54,526 nt of DNA, from positions 1 through 54,526 of the forward strand of contig CADAWC010000022.1 in the NCBI GenBank assembly GCA_902791475.1, written 5' to 3'. Shown here piece after piece: positions 1-6,635 of this stretch. Under the pieces are notes generated by a model that saw only the letters and a list, made by a program, of their open reading frames with translations, was not told the origin of the DNA and ran no database searches. The stretch comes from Fibrobacter succinogenes. GTDB lineage: Bacteria; Fibrobacterota; Fibrobacteria; Fibrobacterales; Fibrobacteraceae. Numbering within the stretch: the stretch's first letter is position 1; each line of letters starts with the position of its first letter. A program made the position numbers and the translations under genes.

Positions 1-60
1 CAACAGTAATCAAGGGATTTCTTTTTATCCGAGGGCGCAACGCCAGAAGGCTCTTTTGAA

Positions 61-88
61 CCACCAGCCTAGCTGGTGGTTTTCTTTT
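61..88 (+). terminator. Rho-independent terminator of a gene left of the window
   Basis: A perfect stem (ccaccagc / gctggtgg) is followed by a T-rich run. It lies at the left edge and would end a rightward transcript from outside the window. No gene is visible in bases 1-60. Confidence 0.6.
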
Positions 89-90
89 AT

Positions 91-126
91 ACAAAAAAAG
101 AAGGCCTCCCGTTTGGGAGGTCTTCC
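91..126 (-). repeat. 3' hairpin flank shared with the complete pilin gene
   Basis: The stem aggcctccc / gggaggtctt lies just beyond the 3' end of the first pilin cassette. Almost the same hairpin, preceded by the same atacaaaaa run, lies just beyond the complete pilin gene at 3103-3136. It probably acts as a leftward terminator. Because it is copied with the pilin unit, it could also serve as a homology block for recombination. Confidence 0.6.
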
Positions 127-148
127 AAATTTCTTTAACTAAATTGAA

Positions 149-507
149 TTAGTTGGAAGAAAGCTTTTCAAAGGACGGAGTCAAATCCGCGCAGGGTCTG
201 GATGCTGCAGTTGCTGCTTCAGGAGGTGCTGCCGTATAGCTGACCATACCCTGAGCAGAGTTGGTTGCTTGCTTTACTGTAATAATCCAAGCAGAAGCAT
301 TGGCGCAGTCGTTCAGCTTGACCTTGCTCGTTGCTCGCCAACCTTCAACACCATCGCCCAAAGATTCAACCAAGGTAGTATTACTACCATCACCTAAAGC
401 GCCCTTAGTATAGCCAAAGGAGTCTCCGTCCTTCATTGCGTAACCGATTTTGGCCCAGCTACCCATTGCAGCAGCTTCAGCAACGTAAGCATCCTGCAAC
501 TTCACGT
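149..507 (-). pseudogene. Silent pilin cassette 1 (type IV pilin lacking its N-terminus)
   Basis: The reading frame of about 118 residues aligns along its whole length with residues from about 49 to the end of the pilin at 3168-3662. Shared blocks are KLQDAYVAEAAAMGSW, GYAMKDGD, TLVESLG, GVEGWRATSKVKLNDC, NSAQGMVSYT and DLTPSF. Between them lie divergent segments, mainly between the two conserved cysteines. The leader peptide, cleavage site and hydrophobic helix are missing, and a stop codon lies in frame a short way upstream. The GTG at 503-505 is simply the Val codon of YVKLQ, and there is no ribosome binding site. The copy cannot make a pilin by itself. It is either a decaying duplicate or a donor cassette for gene conversion; the open frame favours the second. 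Confidence 0.75.
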
Positions 508-540
508 AAGATGTGGTGCTTTTTTCTCTTTTTTATCAAC

Positions 541-934
541 TCAGACGACAATTCGTGAGCAATGTTCGCGAAGTTCGGTGTCAAAAAAGTGCAATCCGTT
601 GCTGTACCACCGTTCGGATCAATTGCAGCAGTATACTTTAACGATGCACCATCACCAGACTTTTGGAAGCTAATCTTCTAGAAACTGGAAATTTTGCAAT
701 CGTTCAAAGCTGTTTTAGCCGTTGCTCTCCAGCCTTCTGTTGCGGTGTTGATGTTTCCAACCATAGTTGTATTATTGTTAGCACCAGAGAAAGTCTTGTT
801 GGTATAATCGAAAACCGTAGTTGAATATTCTTCAGAGCTTTTATTTTGCTTAGCCCCCGGAGCGATGAAACCAATAGCGGCCCATGTACCAGCAGCACCG
901 GTTTCAGCAGTGTGAGCATCCTGCAACTTCACGT
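541..934 (-). pseudogene. Silent pilin cassette 2, with an in-frame stop
   Basis: A second N-terminally truncated pilin copy. From VKLQDAH it reads through TWAAIGF, TTMVGN, TEGWRAT and LNDC, hits TAG at 678-680, then continues in the same frame to a DC..LTPNF ending that matches the pilin C-terminus (C.DLTPSF). The stop falls where the complete pilin and cassette 1 have Trp (SYWNITV, SAWIITV), so a TGG to TAG change explains it. Homology to the other two copies stops at the same 19-bp block, gcatcctgcaacttcacgt. The normal C-terminal stop is unclear and the frame runs on past 541. An apparent ATG upstream at 993-995 lies inside the oppositely transcribed gene and is not a real start. Confidence 0.7.
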
Positions 935-948
935 GTATGTGGTTTTTA

Positions 949-976
949 TTGACCATTTTATTCAATTTTATATATT
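949..976 (+). promoter_or_regulatory. Sigma-70-like promoter of the first DUF3990 module
   Basis: TTGACC at 949-954, a 16-bp spacer, and TATATT at 971-976. Only 7 bases separate the -10 box from the ATG at 984 and there is no ribosome binding site, so the transcript should be leaderless or nearly so. Confidence 0.6.
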
Positions 977-983
977 TCTCTAT

Positions 984-1196
984 ATGGAAAAGCAAATAAC
1001 ATGGACTATAGCTGCTATTAGTGAATTTGCGAAAGCAAAAGCGCTTTCGGTAAAGCAGGCTTTTAATTATCTGAGTCTATTTAAAGGGATGGATTTCTTA
1101 GAAGCGCACTACGGGGCTGAGCATTTGCTTTCTTTTGAAGATACCGTTGAAGATTTGACAGCAATCTGCCAAAGGAATGGAGGTCAAATTCAATGA
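984..1196 (+). CDS. DUF3791-like small protein
   Basis: A 70-residue soluble, helical protein, first gene of a three-gene unit. It resembles DUF3791 proteins, small partners commonly encoded just before DUF3990 genes. Its paralogue at 6351-6569 shares the layout: a stretch around LS.(K/Q)(Q/T)A..YL..FKG..FL, then a conserved SSEHLL/GAEHLL segment, and an NGG ending. The start was placed at 984 because the promoter -10 box ends 8 bases upstream; a longer frame to 846 would run through cassette 2. Its stop overlaps the next start as ATGA, implying translational coupling. A partner or antitoxin role for the DUF3990 protein is an inference from position only. Confidence 0.7.
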   Translation: MEKQITWTIAAISEFAKAKALSVKQAFNYLSLFKGMDFLEAHYGAEHLLSFEDTVEDLTAICQRNGGQIQ

Positions 1197-1669
1197 TTTT
1201 GTATCACGGATCCAATTGCAATATTGAAAAAATTGACTTGTCCATGTGCAAGCCATTTAAGGATTTTGGACAATCCTTTTACCTAACAACAATATTAGTA
1301 CAAGCCCGTGAAATGTCGCAAAAAGTTGCTGATAGATTTGGGGGCAAGCCGGTAGTAAACGCCTTTGAATTTGACAATTCCGATTTGTCATCTCTAAAAA
1401 TCAAAAAATTTGATCAACCTGATCGAGAATGGGCTGAATTTGTGATGGCAAATAGAAACCGGAATCAAAAGCATCCTGCAGATGAATTTGATTTAATAAT
1501 TGGACCTGTGGCAAACGATGATATTGCTACACTATTCAGAACATTTGCGATAAACGTGATTACAATAGACGAATTGGTGAATGGTTTAAAATCTCGTAAA
1601 CTGAACAACCAATATGCTTTTAGAACGCAAAAAGCGATATCTTTTTTGCAAAAGAGGCCGAGCGTATGA
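1193..1669 (+). CDS. DUF3990 protein, ADP-ribosyltransferase-like
   Basis: A 158-residue protein of the DUF3990 type, a family thought to share the ADP-ribosyltransferase fold. Visible marks are the N-terminal YHGS (H5, a candidate NAD-binding residue), the DFGQSFYLT segment near residue 25, FGGKPVVN, EWAEFV, and the closing motif FDLIIGPVANDD. The paralogue at 5881-6354 has the more typical DFGRGFYVT, so Gly is replaced by Ser here. There is no signal peptide, so it should act in the cytoplasm. It overlaps both neighbours by 4 bases (ATGA). It may be a toxin or modifying enzyme controlled by its small neighbours. The target is unknown. Confidence 0.75.
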   Translation: MILYHGSNCNIEKIDLSMCKPFKDFGQSFYLTTILVQAREMSQKVADRFGGKPVVNAFEFDNSDLSSLKIKKFDQPDREWAEFVMANRNRNQKHPADEFDLIIGPVANDDIATLFRTFAINVITIDELVNGLKSRKLNNQYAFRTQKAISFLQKRPSV

Positions 1670-1899
1670 CTCCTAAACAAGAATTTCTCGTTGAGGGAAT
1701 TGTCAGCGATATGGCTAAATGGTTGATAGAAGATCGCAATCTTTCATTGCAGGCTGCGTTAAACCTTATCTACAATTCAAAAACTTTTGAGTTGCTGCAA
1801 GATCCGGCAACAGGCCTTTGCACGGAAAGTTCGGCCTACAATTACGATTTGCTAGATTCCGAATTAAAGAATGGCAAAATAATTCAAACAGAAATTTAA
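1666..1899 (+). CDS. Small helical partner protein of the DUF3990 module
   Basis: A 77-residue protein I cannot name. It is clearly related to the 72-residue product of 5663-5881: both have a leading helix with IV.(D/K), then LS.(Q/E)(A/T)A(L/F)N..Y.SK.F, a (D)P(A/S)TGL motif, and a (D/S)A(Y/D)Y.Y(D/E) segment. It starts inside the DUF3990 stop (ATGA). Its TAA shares the palindromic TTAA at 1896-1899 with the stop of the convergent HipA-like gene. The strict pairing with DUF3990 in both modules suggests a role in the same complex or regulation. Confidence 0.7.
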   Translation: MTPKQEFLVEGIVSDMAKWLIEDRNLSLQAALNLIYNSKTFELLQDPATGLCTESSAYNYDLLDSELKNGKIIQTEI

Positions 1900-3041
1900 A
1901 ATTTCCACTTTGAGTCAAAGCCGAGAATGCGCTCGCATTGAACGTTCTTTATCATGTTCATCTGCGAAAGGCGCTTCTCAGTGAATTTATCATCACAAGG
2001 CACAGATAACGAAGTCTCACGAATTTCTTCAACACATTTTTTGATTTTAGGCGTGAGGATAGCTCGTGCCGGAGCTACGTAATCACTACCGATTACAGGG
2101 CCTCGCTTCGACAGGTATTCGTCAAAGTCAGGCTTTGAACCATCAACGCGCACTCCAAAATCAAAGCCATCTTCCGCAAGAGGGACAAATGCCATGTTGA
2201 AATCAAAACACGGATTTAGCTTGATGCGTTCAAATGTCTTGTTGTTCACCAAGAAACCAAAATTTCCAAAATGCCTATCGGAATTTAATGTAATGCAATC
2301 AGCTATGACCATTCGACGGAATTCGTCTTCGCAATTGAATTCGCGATAAATTTCAAGTAATCTAGGAAGAGTCAAACGATCCTTGTAAAACAATGCAATT
2401 GATCGATATCCAAATTCTTGACTTGTGAAAATTTTGCAGTCGGATACAACTCTTCCATCATATTTTTTCAAATCGTATTTTACAGAATTGCAAATTTTTT
2501 CAAAGACTTGGCTTGCGAGAACCTCGCCATACGGCTCAAGCCCTGCATTTCTAGCTCCAGAGCTGCCTGTTTTTATAAGATGGATTCCGTCTTTTTCATT
2601 TAACCAACATTTGTCATAAGCGCCGTCGGTTGTAAGCTCAGGAGACGTTGTGGACATTTGTATGCCAAACAAACCGTTTCCATCAAATGAAAGCTTTGAA
2701 ATCACCTCATCAAAGCGATTCTCGTAAAGATTTACATTTTTCCAAGAAACATTTTCACATTCGCTTTTTACCCAAAGCGTGTCAGTTAAAGAGAGGCAAT
2801 GCGTTAAAGCAATAAAACCGCTCTTTGTTTTTCCTCCACATAATTCCAGTATTTTATTTACGTGGCTACGATGTTTTGCGGCACTTCTGCCTGCAACCCA
2901 CGAGTCTATATTTTCACACCAGAATGGTAAGGCTGCATACGTTTTAACTATTTTGCAAAATTCAAGTTCTCCTTCACCTTCGATGATGAAGTCGCAAAGA
3001 GGGACATCCTTATTTATAAGAGTGTAAGTTAGATTTTGCAT
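1896..3041 (-). CDS. HipA-like kinase
   Basis: A protein of about 381 residues with the HipA kinase catalytic core. The loop NSDRHFGNFGF lies near residues 253-263 (Asp and Asn for phosphotransfer and metal binding) and FDFN near 279 supplies the second metal-binding Asp. A KTGSSG segment near residue 155 is a candidate nucleotide-binding loop. No HipB-like DNA-binding partner is adjacent; instead it is convergent with, and overlaps by 4 bases, the DUF3990 module. ATG 3041 was chosen because a good promoter (TTGACT, 17 bp, TATATC) lies at 3055-3083. A TTG at 3083 would give 14 more residues but falls inside the -35 box. Substrate unknown; HipA relatives phosphorylate tRNA synthetases or other proteins. 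Confidence 0.75.
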   Translation of the reverse strand: MQNLTYTLINKDVPLCDFIIEGEGELEFCKIVKTYAALPFWCENIDSWVAGRSAAKHRSHVNKILELCGGKTKSGFIALTHCLSLTDTLWVKSECENVSWKNVNLYENRFDEVISKLSFDGNGLFGIQMSTTSPELTTDGAYDKCWLNEKDGIHLIKTGSSGARNAGLEPYGEVLASQVFEKICNSVKYDLKKYDGRVVSDCKIFTSQEFGYRSIALFYKDRLTLPRLLEIYREFNCEDEFRRMVIADCITLNSDRHFGNFGFLVNNKTFERIKLNPCFDFNMAFVPLAEDGFDFGVRVDGSKPDFDEYLSKRGPVIGSDYVAPARAILTPKIKKCVEEIRETSLSVPCDDKFTEKRLSQMNMIKNVQCERILGFDSKWKF

Positions 3042-3054
3042 ATCAATCGTATAT

Positions 3055-3083
3055 GATATAGAATATTTCGGAAAAGAAGTCAA
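3055..3083 (-). promoter_or_regulatory. Promoter of the HipA-like gene
   Basis: On the minus strand TTGACT (3083-3078), a 17-bp spacer and TATATC (3060-3055), with 13 bases from the -10 box to ATG 3041. This supports the shorter start and a very short leader. Confidence 0.65.
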
Positions 3084-3102
3084 TGATTATGACGTTCGTT
3101 GA

Positions 3103-3136
3103 TACAAAAAGAAGGCCTCCCGCTGGGAGGTCTTCC
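3103..3136 (-). terminator. Terminator of the pilin gene
   Basis: The stem aggcctccc / gggaggtctt ends in a T run on the minus strand, about 30 bases after the pilin stop. The same element follows cassette 1 at 91-126. Confidence 0.75.
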
Positions 3137-3167
3137 TAATATTCCGTAATTTAGTCGTTTGAAACGA

Positions 3168-3662
3168 TTAGGAATCGAGCTTGCTGAAGGACGGAGTCAA
3201 GTCCTTGCAGGCGTTGGTGTTTCCAGTAGGACCGTTGCTAACACCAGTCGTGTAGCTAACCATGCCCTGTGCAGAGTTTCCAGCAGCCTTCACCGTGATG
3301 TTCCAATAAGAAGCATTCGGGCAGTCATTCAACTTAACCTTGCTCGTTGCGCGCCAACCTTCAACGCCATTGCCCAGTGATTCCACCAAAGTCGTTGCAT
3401 CACCAGTCAATCCTTGCGGGGTATAACCGAATGTGTCGCCATCCTTCATCGCGTAACCAATCTTGGTCCAGCTACCCATAGCGGCAGCTTCAGCAACATA
3501 GGCATCCTGCAACTTCACGTAGGATCCGGCTGCGGTGCCGATTTCAGAGGCCTTGGACTTAGCGATCATACCGAACAGTTTCGGAACTGCGACGGCGGCG
3601 AGGATGCCCATGATCACAATCACGACCATCAATTCAATAAGGGTAAAACCTTGCTTCTTCAT
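3168..3662 (-). CDS. Type IV pilin (complete gene)
   Basis: A 164-residue prepilin. The leader MKKQG is followed by FTLIELMVVIVIMGILAA: Gly at -1, Phe at +1 and Glu at +5 of the prepilin peptidase site, then the hydrophobic assembly helix. The globular part has two conserved cysteines (LNDC and ACKDLTPSF) that could close a disulphide loop, and sequence within that loop differs most from the cassettes. AAGGAG lies 8 bases before the ATG. The matching peptidase is probably the product of 21985-22839. The gene stands alone with its own terminator. Pilins of this kind form surface fibres; in Fibrobacter such fibres have been linked to attachment to cellulose. No pilus motor genes are in the window. 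Confidence 0.9.
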   Translation of the reverse strand: MKKQGFTLIELMVVIVIMGILAAVAVPKLFGMIAKSKASEIGTAAGSYVKLQDAYVAEAAAMGSWTKIGYAMKDGDTFGYTPQGLTGDATTLVESLGNGVEGWRATSKVKLNDCPNASYWNITVKAAGNSAQGMVSYTTGVSNGPTGNTNACKDLTPSFSKLDS

Positions 3663-4062
3663 AGTGTATCTCCTTGTTTTTTGTTACACATTCTTGTGAG
3701 CGTTATTGCTCGTTTACATTCAGTAATATATCATCATTTTTTTCGAAAAGCAATACTTTTGTCAAATTTTTATCAAACTTTTGTCACATTTGTGTCATGA
3801 CTCACGCTTTATTTGCCAAAAATGCCGTTTTTCGCTCAAAAATCGCAACATACAACCAAACATTCAACGAACTATATATAGATAATTTTTTACGAAAAAG
3901 GGATTTTCATCTGTTTTTTATATTCCAATTTGGAATATAAATATCGGGAATGTGATGCCCGTCACATCATTTTGTCGTCCATTCGTTTGCGAATATTTAC
4001 ATCCAAGAGCTTTTTCATGCTAAACAGGAAGTCCACTTCCATTTTAGCACAGCTATACATAT

Positions 4063-4090
4063 AAAAAAGCCTCCCGAGGGAGGCTTTTCT
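4063..4090 (-). terminator. Terminator downstream of the GGDEF gene
   Basis: The stem agcctccc / gggaggct is flanked by A and T runs, so it could act in both directions. It lies 87 bases past the stop of the leftward GGDEF gene. Confidence 0.7.
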
Positions 4091-4098
4091 AGAATTAA

Positions 4099-4126
4099 CT
4101 GGATCCTTCGCTGCGCTCAGGATGAC
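4099..4126. repeat. Dispersed 28-bp repeat, copy 1
   Basis: ctggatccttcgctgcgctc followed by aggatgac. Close copies lie at 10650-10677 and 45316-45343, all between genes. A related inverted element is inside 15857-15900. Confidence 0.7.
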
Positions 4127-4176
4127 GTAATAGTCGGCGTCAGAATGACGATTACGCCATGAAGTAATAAACGTTA

Positions 4177-5532
4177 TTACTTCATCACAGAGTTTGCGAC
4201 GACGACGCGGTTGCCACCGGCCTGCATTGCCATCTGGAGGGAGGCTTCTGCGGTGTAGATGAGCGAGCCAGCATCGTTTGCGTGGGTCGGCATCACGGCA
4301 ACGCCCATGCTGAGCGTGGTCGCGAGGATTCCTTCGCCGTAGGCAATCTGGAGCTGCGAGATTTCGTTGCGGATGCGTTCGGCACGGTTTCTCGTGATGT
4401 TGAGGTCAGCGCCCGGCATAATCACGCAGAACACATCATCGGAATAGCGGCACGGGATGTCTTCGCCACGGATGTAGCTCGGCAAGCGCTGTCCAAGTTC
4501 CCAGAAGAGCTGTTCCACGGCATGGCGGCCTTGAGCGTTCTGCACTGCAGGGATGGCGTCTGGGTAAAGCATCACGATGCCAATGGGCGACTTGTGGCGC
4601 ACGGCAGCAGTGATTTCGCGGCTGAGCGATTCTTCCATATAACGTTTGTTAAAAAGACCGGTCAGCACGTCGCGGATGCTGTGTTGCTCAAAGCGTATGC
4701 TGAGGTCCTGGTTCGCCACGTAAAGTCCAAACGCGGTGGCGACAATGCTCACCTTGGCCTGCCAGTATTCCTTGGTTTCTGTTTCCGGGAGCTTATCGAC
4801 CTGGAGAGTCAGGATGCCAAAGTGTTCTTCAAGGCCTTCGATCGGGGCGCAAATGGCGATGCCCTTCGGGCGGTGGTGCAAGTGCGTACAACCGCTAGAG
4901 ACTTCAGGAGAGCTATAGTCAGTCACGACGATGTCGCCGGTATTGAAGCTTGCGCATTCAGCCGGGAGCACGGTTTCGTCACTGATGACGTTTGGACCAA
5001 AGCGGAAAATCTGAGAGAGTTCAGTCTGCACGCCGCCGTACATATAAAGTACGCCAGAAGCTTCGGGGAAGAGTTCCGGCAAGAGCTTTTGCATGGCGTC
5101 GATGACTTCGGTGAACGGACGGTTGCGGAGAATACCGAGCTTAAAGCCGTTCCAAGCTTCGAGCGGGAACCCGACCTTGAGGGCGGCTGCATCGAGCTTC
5201 TTGATGGAGGCGGGCACGGGCTGCTGTTTAAGGGCTTCGGCGGCGGGGATTGCACCCGACGGGAGCGGGTTCTTCTTTTCTTCTTGGAGGCGGACCGACA
5301 CGAACTGCGTGTCCTTGGGCTGCGGCTTGTTCAGCACCTCGTTAAAATCGTTTTCGATGGCTTCAATCTGCCTGCTGCAGACGGTATAAAAAACGAAGCC
5401 GAGCACTGCGCCCCAAGCTCCGACAAATATGAACTTCGCCCCGATGGACATGGTTTCTTCGGGGACTACATATGCAGCAATAACGCCCATCAAAAAGGCG
5501 ACCAACCAAAAGATATATTTAACGATATTCAT
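4177..5532 (-). CDS. Membrane protein with a degenerate GGDEF domain
   Basis: A 451-residue protein with two N-terminal membrane segments (about 5-23 and 30-51), a middle region that looks like a GAF-type sensor (about 125-285), and a C-terminal GGDEF-type domain from the linker IRDVLTGLFNKRYM onward. The signature is not GGDEF: R362-Y-S-D-D-V-F368 stands there, and the substrate-binding region is also altered. It is therefore probably not an active diguanylate cyclase but may still bind GTP or act as a signalling scaffold. A TATTAT box lies 7 bases before the ATG, with no ribosome binding site. Neighbours are unrelated. Confidence 0.75.
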   Translation of the reverse strand: MNIVKYIFWLVAFLMGVIAAYVVPEETMSIGAKFIFVGAWGAVLGFVFYTVCSRQIEAIENDFNEVLNKPQPKDTQFVSVRLQEEKKNPLPSGAIPAAEALKQQPVPASIKKLDAAALKVGFPLEAWNGFKLGILRNRPFTEVIDAMQKLLPELFPEASGVLYMYGGVQTELSQIFRFGPNVISDETVLPAECASFNTGDIVVTDYSSPEVSSGCTHLHHRPKGIAICAPIEGLEEHFGILTLQVDKLPETETKEYWQAKVSIVATAFGLYVANQDLSIRFEQHSIRDVLTGLFNKRYMEESLSREITAAVRHKSPIGIVMLYPDAIPAVQNAQGRHAVEQLFWELGQRLPSYIRGEDIPCRYSDDVFCVIMPGADLNITRNRAERIRNEISQLQIAYGEGILATTLSMGVAVMPTHANDAGSLIYTAEASLQMAMQAGGNRVVVANSVMK

Positions 5533-5662
5533 ACCATAAATAATATTAAAATATTACAGGGCATGGCTGTAAAGAATTTTTAAAAGGCCCCTTAAAAGCG
5601 AAGTTCCTCTACGATACTCATTGATACAAAAAGGATGGAACTATTAATGTGCGATATAAAAC

Positions 5663-5881
5663 TTAGCCCTTTTGCAAAAACTCTTCGCGAACGAATTCAT
5701 AGATGTAATCAGCACTTCGAGCCCGCAATCCCGTACTAGGATCATTTAAAGAATCAAAAATCTTTGACTTATAAACAAAATTGAAAGCAGTTTCCATATC
5801 CAAAGAAAACTCATTCATCAAAGATTGAACATTTTTTTCAACAATCCTCGAAACCAATGATTCGCTTTGAGCCGCAGTCAT
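5663..5881 (-). CDS. Small helical partner protein of the second DUF3990 module
   Basis: A 72-residue paralogue of the protein at 1666-1899: the IV.K helix, LDMETAFNFVYKSKIF, DPSTGL and SADYIYE are all in the same order. It is the last gene of the unit and its ATG overlaps the preceding TAA by one base (TAATG). Function unknown; see the first module. Confidence 0.7.
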   Translation of the reverse strand: MTAAQSESLVSRIVEKNVQSLMNEFSLDMETAFNFVYKSKIFDSLNDPSTGLRARSADYIYEFVREEFLQKG

Positions 5882-6354
5882 TACTTAACCCTCCGCAAAA
5901 GAGAAACAGCCTTTTCTGTTAAAAAGCAATATTGACTATTCAAGTCTTTATACTCAAGTTCCTTAGCCAACTCTTCTAACGTACGTAGGCCGTCTTCATA
6001 CATATTCAGCAAATAAGCGACTCCATCATCAGCAATCGGACCTACAACAATATCATAGTTATGAGTAAACTTAGCAGAACTACTTCTATTTTTATAAATA
6101 AATTCAGCCCATTCAACACACACTTTTTCAAATCGTAATAATCTCAATTGATTTGATTGAAAAATACTTTCATCAAATTCATATTCTTGGACAACAGGAT
6201 TTCCTCCAAAAATACGACTACGATTTTTAGCCAACTCATACGCTTGACGTTGGATATCAGTCACATAAAAGCCTCTTCCAAAGTCCTTATAAGGCTTTGT
6301 TTTCTTCAAATCTATTTCAGAAAAATCGCTATTTGTCCCATGATAAAGAATCAT
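5881..6354 (-). CDS. DUF3990 protein, ADP-ribosyltransferase-like (second copy)
   Basis: A 157-residue paralogue of the product of 1193-1669. It has the N-terminal YHGTN (H5), DFGRGFYVT, FGGNPVVQEYEFDE, EWAEFIYKNR and the closing YDIVVGPIADD, a complete set of DUF3990 marks, so it looks intact. The two copies differ widely outside these motifs, so the duplication is old or the copies arrived separately. It begins inside the stop codon of the DUF3791-like gene (ATGA). A cytoplasmic transferase role on an unknown target is inferred from the family. Confidence 0.75.
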   Translation of the reverse strand: MILYHGTNSDFSEIDLKKTKPYKDFGRGFYVTDIQRQAYELAKNRSRIFGGNPVVQEYEFDESIFQSNQLRLLRFEKVCVEWAEFIYKNRSSSAKFTHNYDIVVGPIADDGVAYLLNMYEDGLRTLEELAKELEYKDLNSQYCFLTEKAVSLLRRVK

Positions 6355-6569
6355 CCAATTGTGCCCCCATTATTTTTGCAAACAACAACCAAGTCATTCA
6401 ATGCATCTTCTACAGGAAGAAGGTGTTCCGAAGAATAGCATTCATCGAGAAAACGAACGCCTTTGAAATCACATAAATAACTTGCTGCAGTCTGAAGCGA
6501 CAATCGAAAACGCTTCGCAAAAAGCCGGATGCACATATTCACATATGGGATTTTGTATTTGTCAGCCAT
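6351..6569 (-). CDS. DUF3791-like small protein (second copy)
   Basis: A 72-residue paralogue of the product of 984-1196, first gene of the second module. ATG 6569 was chosen because TTGTCT, 17 bp and TATATT end 7 bases before it. A longer frame to 6818 would run into the divergent radical SAM gene and is unlikely. Shared features are LSLQTAASYL, FKGVRFLDE, SSEHLL and NNGG near the end. Confidence 0.7.
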   Translation of the reverse strand: MADKYKIPYVNMCIRLFAKRFRLSLQTAASYLCDFKGVRFLDECYSSEHLLPVEDALNDLVVVCKNNGGTIG

Positions 6570-6575
6570 ATCCTG

Positions 6576-6604
6576 AATATAGATTATCACTCGTAAAAAG
6601 ACAA
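6576..6604 (-). promoter_or_regulatory. Promoter of the second DUF3990 module
   Basis: On the minus strand TTGTCT (6604-6599), a 17-bp spacer and TATATT (6581-6576), then 6 bases to ATG 6569. The arrangement matches the first module and predicts a leaderless mRNA. Confidence 0.65.
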
Positions 6605-6622
6605 CCCTCCCCCATTCTATTC

Positions 6623-6628
6623 TATATT
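6623..6628 (+). promoter_or_regulatory. -10 box of the radical SAM gene
   Basis: TATATT lies 7 bases before ATG 6636. No clear -35 box is seen (GACA lies about 19 bases upstream) and no ribosome binding site. The region is shared with the divergent module promoter. Confidence 0.45.
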
Positions 6629-6635
6629 TACCAAC

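Larger units (their letters stand above)
3663..4176. other. AT-rich intergenic region upstream of the pilin
   Basis: About 510 bases with no convincing gene. The half near the pilin is very AT-rich and should hold its promoter. An inverted repeat, ttccaatttggaat, lies near 3925-3940. The rest holds the terminator at 4063-4090 and a dispersed repeat at 4099-4126. The short reading frames here have no start signals or composition of real genes. Confidence 0.5.

Noticed and set aside
149..505. Functional short pilin gene starting with GTG
   Set aside because: No leader, no hydrophobic helix, no ribosome binding site; the GTG is the conserved Val codon of YVKLQ.
846..983. Longer N-terminus for the first DUF3791-like protein
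   Set aside because: It would run antisense through pilin cassette 2, and a good promoter lies at 949-976, downstream of that start.
4282..5583. Long open frame on the plus strand opposite the GGDEF gene
   Set aside because: Mirror of the codon bias of the real gene; rich in His, Arg and Glu, no start signal, no recognisable domain.
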